Shown: piece after piece, positions 19,424 through 28,747 of the stretch
Layout: each line of letters opens with the position of its first letter
Position numbering within the stretch: the first letter of the stretch is position 1
Assembly (NCBI GenBank): GCA_001296005.1
Contig: LJHR01000015.1
Location: forward strand, 1 to 64,000
Direction of reading: 5' to 3'
Source: an alpha proteobacterium AAP38
Lineage (GTDB): Bacteria; Pseudomonadota; Alphaproteobacteria; Azospirillales; Azospirillaceae
DNA: 64,000 nt
Notes under the pieces: model-generated
Database searches by the model: none
Told to the model about the DNA's origin: nothing
What the model saw: only the letters and a program-made list of their open reading frames with translations
Translations under genes and position numbers: made by a program

Positions 19424-20428
19424 ATGCAAACGGGCGTGGATGAATATCACGGTGTTGACGCCGCGCGGTTCCAGATGGAAATCCAGCCGCATTATCGCCC
19501 CGCCGTGCTACGTGGTCTGGTCACCCATTGGCCCGTGGTGAAGGAGGGGCGGACCTCGCCCCAGGCGCTGGCGCAGTATCTGAAAAGCTTCGACCGTGGC
19601 GAACTGACCGAAAGCATGCTGGGGCCGCCCGCCATCAAGGGCCGGTTCTTCTATCGCGATGACATGCGCGGCTTCAATTTCGAACGGCGGCAGGAAACGC
19701 TGACCGCCGCCATCGACCGGCTGCTGGCCCATCTGGACCATCCCGCCCCGCCCGCCTTCTATACCGGTTCCGTGCCCACGGATGTGAACCTGCCGGATTT
19801 CGGGCGGGACAATGCGATGGACCTGATCCCCCGCTCCACCGGCGCGCGCATCTGGATCGGCAATTCCGCCACCATCTCCACCCATTACGATCAGTCGGAC
19901 AATATCGCCTGCGTGGTGGCCGGCCATCGCCGCTTCACCCTTTTCCCGCCCGAACAGTTGCCCAACCTCTATGTCGGGCCGCTGGATTATACGATGGCGG
20001 GGCAGCCCAGCAGCATGGTCGATCTGGCCAATCCGGATTTCGCCCGCTATCCCCGGTTCCGCGCGGCGCTGGATGCCGCCATTACCGTCGATCTGGAACC
20101 CGGCGACGCGATCTATATCCCCTCCATGTGGTGGCACAATGTCGTCTCCACCGGCCCGTTCAATGTGCTGGTGAATTACTGGTGGAACGATGCCAAGCCC
20201 TGGGCCGGCAACCCGTTCCAGGCCCTGGTCCATTCCATCATGGCCATGGGGGAGATGCCGGCGGAGCGGCGGGAGGTGTGGCGCGATGTCTTCGACCATT
20301 ACGTCTTCCACCGCAATGGCGACCCGATGGCCCATATGGCCCCCGAACATCGCTCCGTCACCGGCCCCCTGACGCCGCGTCTGGCGCAATATATCAGGGG
20401 CTGGCTGCTGCGTTGCCTGGGCGGCTGA
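19424..20428 (+). CDS. Cupin-like/JmjC-domain protein, probable Fe(II)/2-oxoglutarate oxygenase
   Basis: Protein of 334 residues with the cupin_8/JmjC fold. The metal triad is visible: His154 and Asp156 in STHYDQSDN, and His238 in SMWWHNV. The signature FTLFPPEQLPNLY and the segment DLEPGDAIYIP are typical of this family, which hydroxylates proteins or small molecules using iron and 2-oxoglutarate. The gene lies between the DUF2442 gene and pheT on the same strand. A hairpin (GCGGACCTT/AAGGTCCGC, about 19296-19319) precedes it. Because ribosomal proteins and other translation factors are known targets of some relatives, its place inside the pheST cluster is suggestive, but the substrate is unknown. 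Confidence 0.85.
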   Translation: MQTGVDEYHGVDAARFQMEIQPHYRPAVLRGLVTHWPVVKEGRTSPQALAQYLKSFDRGELTESMLGPPAIKGRFFYRDDMRGFNFERRQETLTAAIDRLLAHLDHPAPPAFYTGSVPTDVNLPDFGRDNAMDLIPRSTGARIWIGNSATISTHYDQSDNIACVVAGHRRFTLFPPEQLPNLYVGPLDYTMAGQPSSMVDLANPDFARYPRFRAALDAAITVDLEPGDAIYIPSMWWHNVVSTGPFNVLVNYWWNDAKPWAGNPFQALVHSIMAMGEMPAERREVWRDVFDHYVFHRNGDPMAHMAPEHRSVTGPLTPRLAQYIRGWLLRCLGG

Positions 20429-20610
20429 CCCCGTCCCCATCCGCATCCCCGCAGCAGCGGCGGATCAGGGTTGCCGGCGCTGACTGCCTGCCCGGCGGCA
20501 GGACGGTCTTACCTGCGGCCCGTGGCCCGTGTTACACCCGTGGACGATATCGCCCCCCGCTGCCCGCCGGCCCGCCCGGCGGCAGGGAAGTTTGCATCAG
20601 GACCATTCCC

Positions 20611-23004
20611 ATGAAGTTCACGCTTTCCTGGCTGAAGACGCATCTCGACACCGACGCCACGCTGGATCAGATCACCGACGCGCTGACGGCCTTAGGCCTG
20701 GAGGTGGAGGGGGTTGAGGATCGGGGTGCCGCCCTGTCGGCCTTCCGCATCGCCCATGTCGTCTCCGCCGAAAAGCACCCGAACGCTGACAAGCTGCGCC
20801 TGTGCATGGTCGATACCGGTGCGGGCGACCCGGTGCAGGTGGTTTGCGGCGCGCCCAATGCGCGGGCCGGCATCAAGGTGGTCTTCGCCTCTCCCGGCAC
20901 CAAGATCCCCGTCTCTGGCGACACCCTGTCCATCGGCACCATCCGGGGCGTGGAAAGCCGGGGCATGATGTGTTCGGAGCGGGAGCTGCTGCTGTCCGAC
21001 GAACATAATGGCATCATTGAGCTGCCGGAGGATGCGCCCGTGGGTGGCTCCTTCGCCGATTGGCGCGGCCTGTCCGATCCGGTGATCGAGATCGCCCTGA
21101 CGCCCGACCGCGTCGATTGCGCCGGCGTGCGCGGCGTGGCCCGTGACCTCGCCGCCGCCGGCCTTGGCACGCTGAAGCCGCTGGCCGCCGCGCCCGTGAC
21201 GCCCGCTTTCGACAATCCGTTGAAGGTCACGCTGGACCATCCCGGCTGCCCGCAGATCGCCTTCCGCCTGATCCGTGGCGTGAAGAACGGCCCCAGCCCG
21301 AAATGGCTGGCCGACCGGTTGCTGGCCGTGGGCCTGCGCCCGATCAGCGCGCTCGTCGATATCACCAATTATTTCAGCCTGGACCTGTGCCGCCCGCTGC
21401 ACGTCTTCGACGCGGCCAAGCTGACCGGCGGCATCACCCTGCGCGCCACGGCAGACGGCGACAAACTGCTGGCCCTGAACGGCAAGGAATATGCCCCGCC
21501 CGCCGGCCTGATCGGCATCTATGACGATGCCAAGATGATCTCCATGGCCGGTGTCATGGGCGGGGAGACGACGGGCGTCACCGCCGACACGACCGATGTC
21601 GTGCTGGAAGTGGCGACGTTTGAGCCGGTGCGCATTGCCGAGGCGGGCCGCGCCCTGCAACTGGACAGCGACGCCCGCTATCGGTTCGAGCGTGGCGTGG
21701 ACCCGGCCAACATCCTGGAAAAGGTCGAGTTGGCCACGGCGATGATCCTGGATTTGTGCGGCGGTTCCGCCGGCGCCGTCAGCCTGACCGGCACCGAACC
21801 CGCCTGGCAGCGCACCCTGACCCTGCGCCCGGCCCGTGTGGCCGCATTGGGCGGGGTGGATGTGCCGGTCGATGAACAGGTCCGTATCCTGTCCGTCCTG
21901 GGCTTCACCGTCACCCGCCGGGATGATGGCGTGTTGGTGGCAGACGTCCCGTCCTGGCGCCGCGATGTGGAGGGCGAGGCCGATCTGGTGGAGGAGGTGT
22001 TGCGCGTCAACGGCTTCGACAAGATCCCGGCCACGCCACTGCCGCGTGAGGTAGGCACCCCCGCCCCGGCGCTCACCGCCGATCAGCGCCGCCGCTTCAA
22101 CGCCCGCCGGGCCGCCGCCGAGCGCGGCTTGCTCGAGTCGGTGACATGGTCCTTCGTCGATCCCAAGGTCGCGGCCCTGTTCGATGGCGACAAGGATGAG
22201 CTGCGCCTGCTGAACCCGATCAGCGCCGATCTGGCTGTCATGCGTCCCTCCATCCTGGGCACGCTGGTCCCTGCCGCTGGCCGCAACGCCGCCAAGGGCT
22301 TCAAGGATGTCGGCCTGTTCGAGGTTGGCCCCGCCTTCCGCGACGGGTCCGAAAAGGGCCAGGATCTGGTGGTGGCCGGCGTGCGCGCCGGTGCTGCCGT
22401 CCCGCGCAACTGGTCCAAGGGTGAACGCCCCGTCGATGCCTTTGATGCCAAGGGCGATGCCTTGGCCATTCTGGAGGCTGCCGGCGCCCCCGTCGCCAAC
22501 CTGCAGGTCACGCGTGATGCGCCCGGCTGGTACCATCCGGGCCGTTCGGGTGTGCTGCGCCTGGGCCCCACGGTCCTGGGCCGCTTCGGTGAGCTGCATC
22601 CCGCCCTGCTGGAGGCGCTGGACGTGACCGGCCCCGTGGTGGCGTTCGAGCTGTTCCTGGATGCCGTGCCGGCGCCTAAGAAGAAGGCTGGCACTGCCAA
22701 GCCGCTGCTGGCCCTGTCGCCGTTCCAGCCCGTGGACCGTGACTTCGCCTTCCTGGTCGCCAACAGCACCGACAGCGACAAGCTGCTGAAGGCGGCAAAG
22801 GGCGCCGACAAGCTGCTGATCAGCGATGTCACCATCTTCGATATCTATGAAGGCAAGGGTGTGGAGCCGGGCTTCAAGTCGGTGGCCCTCTCGGTCACCT
22901 TGCAGCCGGTCGACAAGACCCTGACCGACAAGGAGATTGAGGATGTGGCCGCCAAGGTGGTGGCCGCTGTCGCCAAGGCCACGGGCGCCAGCTTGCGCGG
23001 CTGA
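20611..23004 (+). CDS. pheT: Phenylalanine--tRNA ligase subunit beta
   Basis: Large subunit (797 residues) that binds tRNA-Phe and edits mischarged tyrosine. It has the standard start MKFTLSWLKTHLDTDAT and the full domain order: the tRNA-binding OB fold (about 40-150, seen as HPNADKLRLCMVDTG), the B3/B4 editing domain (about 200-390), the B5 domain, the catalytic-like core (about 480-680) and the C-terminal RNP-like anticodon-binding domain (FQPVDRDFAFLV near residue 705). The open frame extends upstream to 20128, but only inside the previous gene. A terminator follows at 23036. Confidence 0.98.
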   Translation: MKFTLSWLKTHLDTDATLDQITDALTALGLEVEGVEDRGAALSAFRIAHVVSAEKHPNADKLRLCMVDTGAGDPVQVVCGAPNARAGIKVVFASPGTKIPVSGDTLSIGTIRGVESRGMMCSERELLLSDEHNGIIELPEDAPVGGSFADWRGLSDPVIEIALTPDRVDCAGVRGVARDLAAAGLGTLKPLAAAPVTPAFDNPLKVTLDHPGCPQIAFRLIRGVKNGPSPKWLADRLLAVGLRPISALVDITNYFSLDLCRPLHVFDAAKLTGGITLRATADGDKLLALNGKEYAPPAGLIGIYDDAKMISMAGVMGGETTGVTADTTDVVLEVATFEPVRIAEAGRALQLDSDARYRFERGVDPANILEKVELATAMILDLCGGSAGAVSLTGTEPAWQRTLTLRPARVAALGGVDVPVDEQVRILSVLGFTVTRRDDGVLVADVPSWRRDVEGEADLVEEVLRVNGFDKIPATPLPREVGTPAPALTADQRRRFNARRAAAERGLLESVTWSFVDPKVAALFDGDKDELRLLNPISADLAVMRPSILGTLVPAAGRNAAKGFKDVGLFEVGPAFRDGSEKGQDLVVAGVRAGAAVPRNWSKGERPVDAFDAKGDALAILEAAGAPVANLQVTRDAPGWYHPGRSGVLRLGPTVLGRFGELHPALLEALDVTGPVVAFELFLDAVPAPKKKAGTAKPLLALSPFQPVDRDFAFLVANSTDSDKLLKAAKGADKLLISDVTIFDIYEGKGVEPGFKSVALSVTLQPVDKTLTDKEIEDVAAKVVAAVAKATGASLRG

Positions 23005-23035
23005 CCGACGTTCGGTTGCAACCGGCTTGATCGAG

Positions 23036-23068
23036 AAAGGGGTACCACGCAGTGGCGCCCCTTTTTTC
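23036..23068 (+). terminator. Rho-independent terminator after pheT
   Basis: AAAGGGG pairs with CCCCTTT around a short secondary stem, followed by a run of six T residues. Confidence 0.85.
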
Positions 23069-23505
23069 ATGGCTATTATGCCGCGACCGCATGTCAAACG
23101 CGCCGGCTTACGCAGATGACAGCCTTACATAACGTTTACGGAAGGTAGGGTAAAAGCCGCCTTTCCTATCCGGAATTTCATGACTTCATTACAGGCAGGA
23201 AACGAATTTCTTAGACAACAGATGACTTCACCCTGCACGCACCCCCATTTCACTTGCATGTGCACAATAAATAATCACCATAGATAAAATTCCATTCAAA
23301 TACACATTGCACTTTTCCCAAGTCACCACCAACAAAACACCGTCACACCTCTGTCACATCCCTTGGCAAACACAGGAAAAGTGCCACTTCCCATCTGTTG
23401 CCCTCTTGGCTTGACTGTCGAAACACCGTTACAGTGCAAGAAAACAAAAATGGCGCCCCAAGCCAGTTCAGGGCGGGCAAGCCGAAAAAAGTATCGGGAG
23501 GGAAC
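23069..23505. other. AT-rich intergenic region upstream of the chemoreceptor gene
   Basis: 437 bases without a gene. From about 23100 to 23450 the A+T content is visibly far above the surroundings, with stretches such as AATAAATAATCACCATAGATAAAAT. No transposase remnant, tRNA or repeat is seen. It probably holds the promoter and control sites of the methyl-accepting protein. The candidate TTGACT at about 23411 lacks a properly spaced -10 element. Confidence 0.6.
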
Positions 23506-25191
23506 ATGCGTGCGCTTAAAAATCTTCCCATCGTGTGGAAGCTGGTTCTGCCATTGCTGCTGATGGGCGTCTTGACCATCGGCACGTCGCTTTACGCCCT
23601 GTCTCAGATGGAGGCGGTGGGCGATGAATATCGCGGCATGCTGGACCGGTCGGAAAATGCCAAGGCCATCCTGAACGCGCGGGAAACCGCGACCGACCTG
23701 GGCCGCCTGGGCTACACGATGGTGGCGGAGACGGACAGCTTCATCCTGGACAGCATGCAGGACGAGATCGCCCTGAAGCGGGATGAGCTGACGGGCCATC
23801 TGGACCGCGTGGAGAAGATCCTGCCAGAGCGGAAGGCCGATATCGACGCCATTCGCGAGGATACGCGCCGCATGCTGGAAATCGTCGAACAGGCGCGCAA
23901 GCTGGCGCTGGACGGCAAAGGCTCGCAGGCCGCCGCCATCCTGGTCGACCGGTTCGACATCAAGCTGACCGACGTTCTGGACAAGCTGGAAGTGACGACG
24001 GGCGATGTGCAGGCCAAGCTGGATGCCGGCAAGGAAGCCGCGCAGAGCCGGTTTGACCGCGCGCTGGCCGTCACCCTGATCGTGGGCCTGTCGGGCACGG
24101 CCATCGTGCTGGCCCTGGGTATCGCGCTGGGCATGGTCGGCATTTCCCGCCCCCTGCGCCGCATTGTGACCACCATGACCAAGCTGGCCGACGGCGACCT
24201 GTCGGTGAAGGTGTCGGGCGGCGACCGCCGGGACGAGATCGGATCCACGGCCCGCGCCCTGGCCGTATTCCAGAAGGGCATGCGTGAGGCGGAGCGGATG
24301 CGCGACGAACAGGCGGCCATGGAGGGACGGGTGGAGACGGAGAAGCGTCAGGCCCTGGTCCGTCTGGCCGATGATTTCGAAGGCAGCATGCAGGCGGTCG
24401 TCAGCGCCGTTGGCGGTGCCGCCGACCGCATGCGCGGCACCGCACAGGGCCTGAACAGCGTGGCCGATGAAACCAATCGGCAGTCCGAGGCCGTGGCCAG
24501 TGCCGCCGAACAGGCGGCGGAGAATGTGAATACCGTGGCCGCCGCCGCCGAACAGCTGACCGCGTCGATCAATGAAATCTCCCGCCGCGTGGCCGAAAGC
24601 GCCACCATCGCCCATGACGCCGTGGCGGAGGCCGAACGGTCGAACAGCACCGTCACCGGTCTGGTCGATGCCGCCCAGCGCATCGGGGAGATCGTGCGCC
24701 TGATTGGCGATATTGCAAGTCAGACCAACCTGCTGGCACTCAACGCCACCATTGAGGCGGCCCGTGCCGGAGAGGCCGGCAAGGGCTTCGCCGTCGTTGC
24801 GTCGGAGGTGAAGGCGCTGGCCACCCAGACCGCCAGGGCGACAGAGGAAATCGGCAGCCAGATCGCCACCATGCAGTCCGCCGCCGGCAATGCCGCCAAT
24901 GCCATCCGGGGTGTCGGTGGCACCATCGATAAGATCAGCGATATCGTCTCCACCATCGCCACCGCCGTGGAGGAACAGGGCGCCGCCACCCGCGAGATCG
25001 CCAGCTCCGTGGCCCAGGCCGCCACCGGCACGCAGAATGTCAGCTCCACCATTGGCGAGGTCACGCGCGCCGCCGCCGAAACCGGAAGCATGGCCGGCGA
25101 TGTCCTGAACGCCGCCAACGATCTGGTCGGCGAAAGTGCCGCCCTGAACCGTCAGGTGGCGCAGTTCGTGGCGAAGGTGCGGGCGGGATAA
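23506..25191 (+). CDS. Methyl-accepting chemotaxis protein
   Basis: Inner-membrane chemoreceptor of 561 residues that signals to CheA through CheW. Topology: a short cytoplasmic start, TM1 at about 8-30, a periplasmic helical-bundle sensor (about 31-185), TM2 at about 186-213, HAMP (about 214-265, seen as [20 protein letters not shown]), and a cytoplasmic coiled-coil domain. The hairpin tip has the near-invariant sequence [23 protein letters not shown] 23506 is supported by GGGAGGGA just upstream; earlier ATGs in frame lack similarity. There is no C-terminal CheR-docking pentapeptide. The ligand is unknown. Confidence 0.95.
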   Translation: MRALKNLPIVWKLVLPLLLMGVLTIGTSLYALSQMEAVGDEYRGMLDRSENAKAILNARETATDLGRLGYTMVAETDSFILDSMQDEIALKRDELTGHLDRVEKILPERKADIDAIREDTRRMLEIVEQARKLALDGKGSQAAAILVDRFDIKLTDVLDKLEVTTGDVQAKLDAGKEAAQSRFDRALAVTLIVGLSGTAIVLALGIALGMVGISRPLRRIVTTMTKLADGDLSVKVSGGDRRDEIGSTARALAVFQKGMREAERMRDEQAAMEGRVETEKRQALVRLADDFEGSMQAVVSAVGGAADRMRGTAQGLNSVADETNRQSEAVASAAEQAAENVNTVAAAAEQLTASINEISRRVAESATIAHDAVAEAERSNSTVTGLVDAAQRIGEIVRLIGDIASQTNLLALNATIEAARAGEAGKGFAVVASEVKALATQTARATEEIGSQIATMQSAAGNAANAIRGVGGTIDKISDIVSTIATAVEEQGAATREIASSVAQAATGTQNVSSTIGEVTRAAAETGSMAGDVLNAANDLVGESAALNRQVAQFVAKVRAG

Positions 25192-25203
25192 GGGGCGGAG
25201 CTG

Positions 25204-25380
25204 CCCTCACCCTCCTAAGCCTTCCGGCTTGGAGAAGGCATTGCCCTCACCCTCCCAAGCCTTCCGGCTTGGGCCCCTCCCTCTCCCACTTTCGTGGGCG
25301 AGGGAAGAAATTTTAGCCCCTCGCCCACGAAAGTGGGAGAGGGAGGGGCCCGTCGGCGCCAGCCGACGGGAGGGTGAGGG
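25204..25380. repeat. Complex intergenic palindromic repeat (CCCTCACCCTCC family)
   Basis: A short partial unit (from 25204) is followed by a large inverted repeat. The left arm (about 25244-25304) reads CCCTCACCCTCC, then a small hairpin, then CCCCTCCCTCTCCCAC and TTTCGTGGGCGAGGG; the right arm (about 25318-25380) is its reverse complement. The embedded mini-hairpins differ (CCAAGCC-type on the left, CCGTCGGC-type on the right) while the flanks are constant. A single-arm copy lies at 38995-39083. Confidence 0.9.
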
Positions 25381-25456
25381 AACCACGAAGAAGCCCCCAC
25401 CTGCGGTCACGCCACCCCGGCGACGTCATCACTTCGGACCCAACCGGAGTATCCCC

Positions 25457-26011
25457 ATGATCCGCCGCCTGCTGCTGGCCGCCGCCCTGTTCCTGACCCC
25501 TCCCGCCCTGGCGGCACCGCAGACGCAGACGGTCAATACCGCCAATACCCAGGTCAGTTTTTCCATCCGCTATCTTCTGCTGGCCAAAGCCACGGGCCGC
25601 TTCACCGATATTGCCGGCAGTTTCAGCTTTGATCCCGACACGGATGAGCTGGGCGGCATTGATGTCACCATCACCACCGGCAGCGTCGATACCGGCAGTG
25701 CGGGGCGCGACCGCGATCTGCGGGGCGAGGATTTCTTCGCGACCGCGCAGTATCCCACCATGCGCTTCATCGGCCATCACGCCGTCCGCACCGGCCCGCA
25801 TTCGGGCCGCGTATCCGGTGAACTGACATTGCGCGGGGTGACAAAACCTGTCGACCTGGATGTCACCCTGGCCGATCATCGCGCCACAGCCACCACCAGC
25901 ATCAAACGCAGCGATTTCGGCATGCGCCCTGGCCTTGCCAGCCTGTTCATCGCCGACCGGGTCGATATCCGGATCGAGATCAGCGACCTGCCCGGTGCGG
26001 TCAGCCCATAG
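25457..26011 (+). CDS. YceI family protein, periplasmic
   Basis: Lipocalin-like YceI protein of 184 residues, expected to bind an isoprenoid or lipid in a beta-barrel. Residues 1-20 form a signal peptide ending ALA. The mature part shows the family landmarks: NTANTQVSFSIRYLL near the start, GSFSFDP, RDRDLRGEDFFATAQYPTM (the R-x-x-x-L-R-x-x-x-F-x-x-x-x-YP segment), ELTLRGVTKPV, and SIKRSDFGM near the end. ATG 25457 is chosen because the frame further upstream only reads through the intergenic repeat. It converges on mltA. The physiological ligand is unknown. Confidence 0.92.
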   Translation: MIRRLLLAAALFLTPPALAAPQTQTVNTANTQVSFSIRYLLLAKATGRFTDIAGSFSFDPDTDELGGIDVTITTGSVDTGSAGRDRDLRGEDFFATAQYPTMRFIGHHAVRTGPHSGRVSGELTLRGVTKPVDLDVTLADHRATATTSIKRSDFGMRPGLASLFIADRVDIRIEISDLPGAVSP

Positions 26012-26017
26012 AGACCG

Positions 26018-27229
26018 TTACGAGACCGCCGGCGTCACGCCCTTGGGCAGCAGCAGCCAGTAACGCCCAGGGCTTTTCATCAGGCCCGCGCGCTGTTCGG
26101 CCTCGGCCCCATGGCCCCAGAACACATCGCCGCGCACAGGCCCCCGGATGGCCCCGCCCGTATCCTGCGCCACCATCAGGCGACGGATGCGGGTCTTGGC
26201 GTCCAGCGGGTCCTGCGCGTCCAGCCAGAGCGGCACGCCATAGGCGATGAAGGTCCGGTCCACAGCCAGGGAACGGCCCGGCGTCAGGGCCACGCCTTGC
26301 GCGCCCAGCGGCCCCTCCCCCTCCAGCCGGCGGAAGAAGACATAGGACGGGTTGGTGTTCATCACGGCCGCCGCCTGGGCCGGGTTCGCCTCCAGCCAGG
26401 CGCGGATCGACTGCATCGACACGTCTTCCTTGACCAGGGCGCCGCGCGCCACCAGCTCGCGCCCGATGGCGAAATAGGGCTGGCCGTTCTGCCCGTCATA
26501 GCCGATGCGGACCTGGCTGCCATCGGGCAGGGTCACGCGGCCCGACCCCTGTATCTGCAGGAAGAAGGCATCAACCGGATCATCGACATAGAGCAGTTCC
26601 AGCCCCTTGCCGTTCAGGGCGCCTGCCTCGATCGCCTTGCGGTCGGCATAGGGCTTCAGTTGCCCATCGACCACCCGGCCTGCAATGCGCTCGCCCTTCA
26701 GGTTGGGCCGGAATTCGCCCAGTTCCACCATCACCAGATCGGCGGGGCGCTTGTAAAGCGGGGTCTGGTACTTGCCCTGGCGCTTGAACGAACCGCGCAG
26801 CGAGCTTTCGTAATAGCCCGTGAATAGGCCCTCTGCCTCGCCATTGTCGGTCGCGGCCCAGGGCTGAAACAGGCTTTCGACGGCACGGCGCAGGGCCACA
26901 TGGTCGCCCGCCGGCAGTTTGGCGATGGCCGCGCAGGGGCCGATCCAGTCGCTGATCCGGCCCATCATGCCATCGGGGCCCAGCGCGCGATCACCCGGCT
27001 GCTTCACCAGCCGGTCACAGCTTTTCAGCAGGGCGGGCAGCGCGTCGGCCGTGCGGTCCACGGACCAGCCGGACAGATCGCTGAAACTGGCGGGACGCAG
27101 GGTCAGGCGGGCGGCAGGTTTCTCCGCCTCTGCCGGGGCCACCGGGGCGCCGGGCACCTTGGCCGGTTGCGAGGCACAGCCGGCCAGCAGGCCGATGGCG
27201 AAAAGGGCGGCAAGGGAGCGAAGGCGCAT
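26018..27229 (-). CDS. mltA: Membrane-bound lytic murein transglycosylase A
   Basis: Outer-membrane lipoprotein that cleaves glycan strands of peptidoglycan, forming 1,6-anhydro ends. The precursor has 403 residues. The lipobox LLAGC places the lipidated Cys at residue 18. The MltA domain includes QGKYQTPLYKRP-like (FKRQGKYQTPLY) and the 3D domain, whose VAQDTGGAIRGPVRGDVFWG contains the catalytic Asp. It starts at ATG 27229; the longer frame lacks a signal. It lies 75 bases downstream of the Tim44-domain gene, a known neighbour in alphaproteobacteria. The Smr-domain gene often found next is missing. Confidence 0.95.
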   Translation of the reverse strand: MRLRSLAALFAIGLLAGCASQPAKVPGAPVAPAEAEKPAARLTLRPASFSDLSGWSVDRTADALPALLKSCDRLVKQPGDRALGPDGMMGRISDWIGPCAAIAKLPAGDHVALRRAVESLFQPWAATDNGEAEGLFTGYYESSLRGSFKRQGKYQTPLYKRPADLVMVELGEFRPNLKGERIAGRVVDGQLKPYADRKAIEAGALNGKGLELLYVDDPVDAFFLQIQGSGRVTLPDGSQVRIGYDGQNGQPYFAIGRELVARGALVKEDVSMQSIRAWLEANPAQAAAVMNTNPSYVFFRRLEGEGPLGAQGVALTPGRSLAVDRTFIAYGVPLWLDAQDPLDAKTRIRRLMVAQDTGGAIRGPVRGDVFWGHGAEAEQRAGLMKSPGRYWLLLPKGVTPAVS

Positions 27230-27303
27230 TGGCAATCCATGGGGCGGACATGGAAAGGGCGCCCGACAAGGGGCGCCCCGGAAGGACGGGCGGCGGAACG
27301 GCA

Positions 27304-28014
27304 TCAACCGCCGCTGCGGGTTTCAGACAGGTGCCAGTTCGGGTCGCTGGCACGGGTATTGCGGCTGAAGGTCCAGATATCGACCACTTCCTCGGGCCGC
27401 GCCTCATCCCCGTCGACGATATTGCCATCGGCGTCGCGCGTGACATGGGTCTGGCGGGTGGTGAAGGTGATGGTGCAATGGGCCGTGCGACCATCCAGAC
27501 GCGCCGCCGACAGGTCCACCGCCTCGAACGAATGGATACGGCTGTCCAGCGTCTCACCCGCCGCCTGCCGGTCGCGAATGGCGGCGGCAAAGCGGTCATA
27601 GACATCATCGGCCAGCAGCGGGCGCAGCGTGGGCGTGTCACCCTCGGCATAGGCCTTGACGATCATCTCGAACGCGGCCTTGGCACCCTGCAGGAAGGTG
27701 CGCTCGTTGAAATTGGGATCGGCGGCGCGGATCAGGCGCAGCCCATCTTCCAGCGAGACGGGACCGGACGGGTCCGGCAGGTCGGGCATATCGGCGGCGG
27801 GGCCGCGACCGGGCAGCTGGATGACATTGTCACCCTCCACCGTCGGGCCGGTGGCGCCATTATTGTCGCGCGGGGTGAAGGGGTTGGGGCGTTCACGCTC
27901 CTCCCCATGCTTGCGGCCAAGCACGTTGCGAAGGCGATAGATGAAGAACGCCGCCACCATCGCGAAAATCAGAATTTCCAGCCAGACGGAGCCGCCGCCC
28001 ATCGCATCACCCAT
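27304..28014 (-). CDS. Tim44-domain (Tim44/TimA-like) protein
   Basis: Protein of 236 residues with one N-terminal transmembrane helix (about 9-26), a Pro/Arg-rich linker and a C-terminal Tim44-like domain (about 90-236). The conserved motif of alternating strands is seen as RIHSFEAVDLSAARL, then AHCTITFTTRQ, then VVDIWTFSRN and WHLSETRSG. Related proteins in mitochondria anchor the import motor, and the bacterial ones sit at the inner membrane with unknown function. ATG 28014 is chosen (ATG 28002 is possible). It is upstream of mltA in one operon and divergent from fxsA, a typical alphaproteobacterial arrangement. Confidence 0.88.
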   Translation of the reverse strand: MGDAMGGGSVWLEILIFAMVAAFFIYRLRNVLGRKHGEERERPNPFTPRDNNGATGPTVEGDNVIQLPGRGPAADMPDLPDPSGPVSLEDGLRLIRAADPNFNERTFLQGAKAAFEMIVKAYAEGDTPTLRPLLADDVYDRFAAAIRDRQAAGETLDSRIHSFEAVDLSAARLDGRTAHCTITFTTRQTHVTRDADGNIVDGDEARPEEVVDIWTFSRNTRASDPNWHLSETRSGG

Positions 28015-28151
28015 TTCTGCCCTTGCGCCCGACCGGGTATGAACACCATTTGATGCGGGTGGCACCCTCTCGCCATCCGCCCGCCGGGGCGTTAATTTAT
28101 GAAAGCCTGTCCGTTAGATAGGCTCTCAATCGACAAAGAGCAAGGACAGCC

Positions 28152-28652
28152 ATGCGTTTCCTCCTTCCGTTGCTGCTGCTTCCGCTGCTGGAAATTGCCG
28201 GTTTCGCCTGGGTCGGGTCCCAATTGGGGGCAATTACCACCGTGTTGCTGGTGGTCCTGTCGGGCGTGATCGGCGTTCTGCTGCTGCAACGCACGGGCCT
28301 GGAGAGCGTGCGCCGCGCCCAGGTGGGCCTGCGCACGGGCGAGACGGAGCCGATGCGGCAGATGTTCGGCGGGCTGTGCACGGCCTTTTCCGCCATCCTG
28401 TTCCTGATCCCCGGCTTCATCACCGACATCCTGGCCCTGATCCTGTTCCTGCCCCCGGTGCGCAATGCGCTCCTGGCCCGCATGACCATCTTCATGCAGG
28501 TGAACGGCCAGACGGTCCGCTCGCGCCCGTCGCCGCGCGGCGGCAATCCCGTGATCGATGTCGAGTATGAGGATGTGTCGCGGCCCGGCAGCGGCGATCA
28601 GGCGGGCGACCTGCCCCCGCCCGACAGCAAGTGGCGCCCGCCGGGCGCGTGA
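28152..28652 (+). CDS. fxsA: FxsA family membrane protein
   Basis: Inner-membrane protein of 166 residues. The E. coli homologue suppresses exclusion of phage T7 by F plasmid. The first 30 residues carry MRFLLPLLLLPLLEIAGFAWV, the family's first helix, followed by two more membrane segments around 30-47 and 82-106 (FLIPGFITDILALILFLPPVR is the conserved third one). The cytoplasmic tail is Pro-rich. Its last codons and stop (GGCGCGTGA) coincide with the tail sequence of the intergenic element that follows (GGCGC-TGAGGGAAAAC), so the C-terminus may be derived from the repeat. Confidence 0.92.
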   Translation: MRFLLPLLLLPLLEIAGFAWVGSQLGAITTVLLVVLSGVIGVLLLQRTGLESVRRAQVGLRTGETEPMRQMFGGLCTAFSAILFLIPGFITDILALILFLPPVRNALLARMTIFMQVNGQTVRSRPSPRGGNPVIDVEYEDVSRPGSGDQAGDLPPPDSKWRPPGA

Positions 28653-28747
28653 GGGAAAACTAAGGCCGGCGACTGCCGGCCCGCGACCGCGTGGTCGCGT
28701 AAGCCAAGGCGGCGGATGCCGCCGCCCGGCGCCTGAGGGAAAACTAC
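28646..28747 (+). repeat. Covarying-hairpin intergenic element, copy A (with an extra tail copy)
   Basis: Structure in order: GCCGG-CGACT-GCCGGC hairpin; CGCGACC/GGTCGCG hairpin; linker GTAAGCCAAG; GGCGGC-GGAT-GCCGCC hairpin; tail GGCGCCTGAGGGAAAAC. A second tail-like sequence, GGCGCGTGAGGGAAAAC, lies at the left edge and contains the fxsA stop codon, so the core is flanked by a direct repeat. The right end overlaps the upp stop codon region. Confidence 0.85.

Noticed and set aside
20692-23097. 801-codon minus-strand ORF opposite pheT
   Set aside because: Antisense shadow of pheT; no domain, and pheT is certain.
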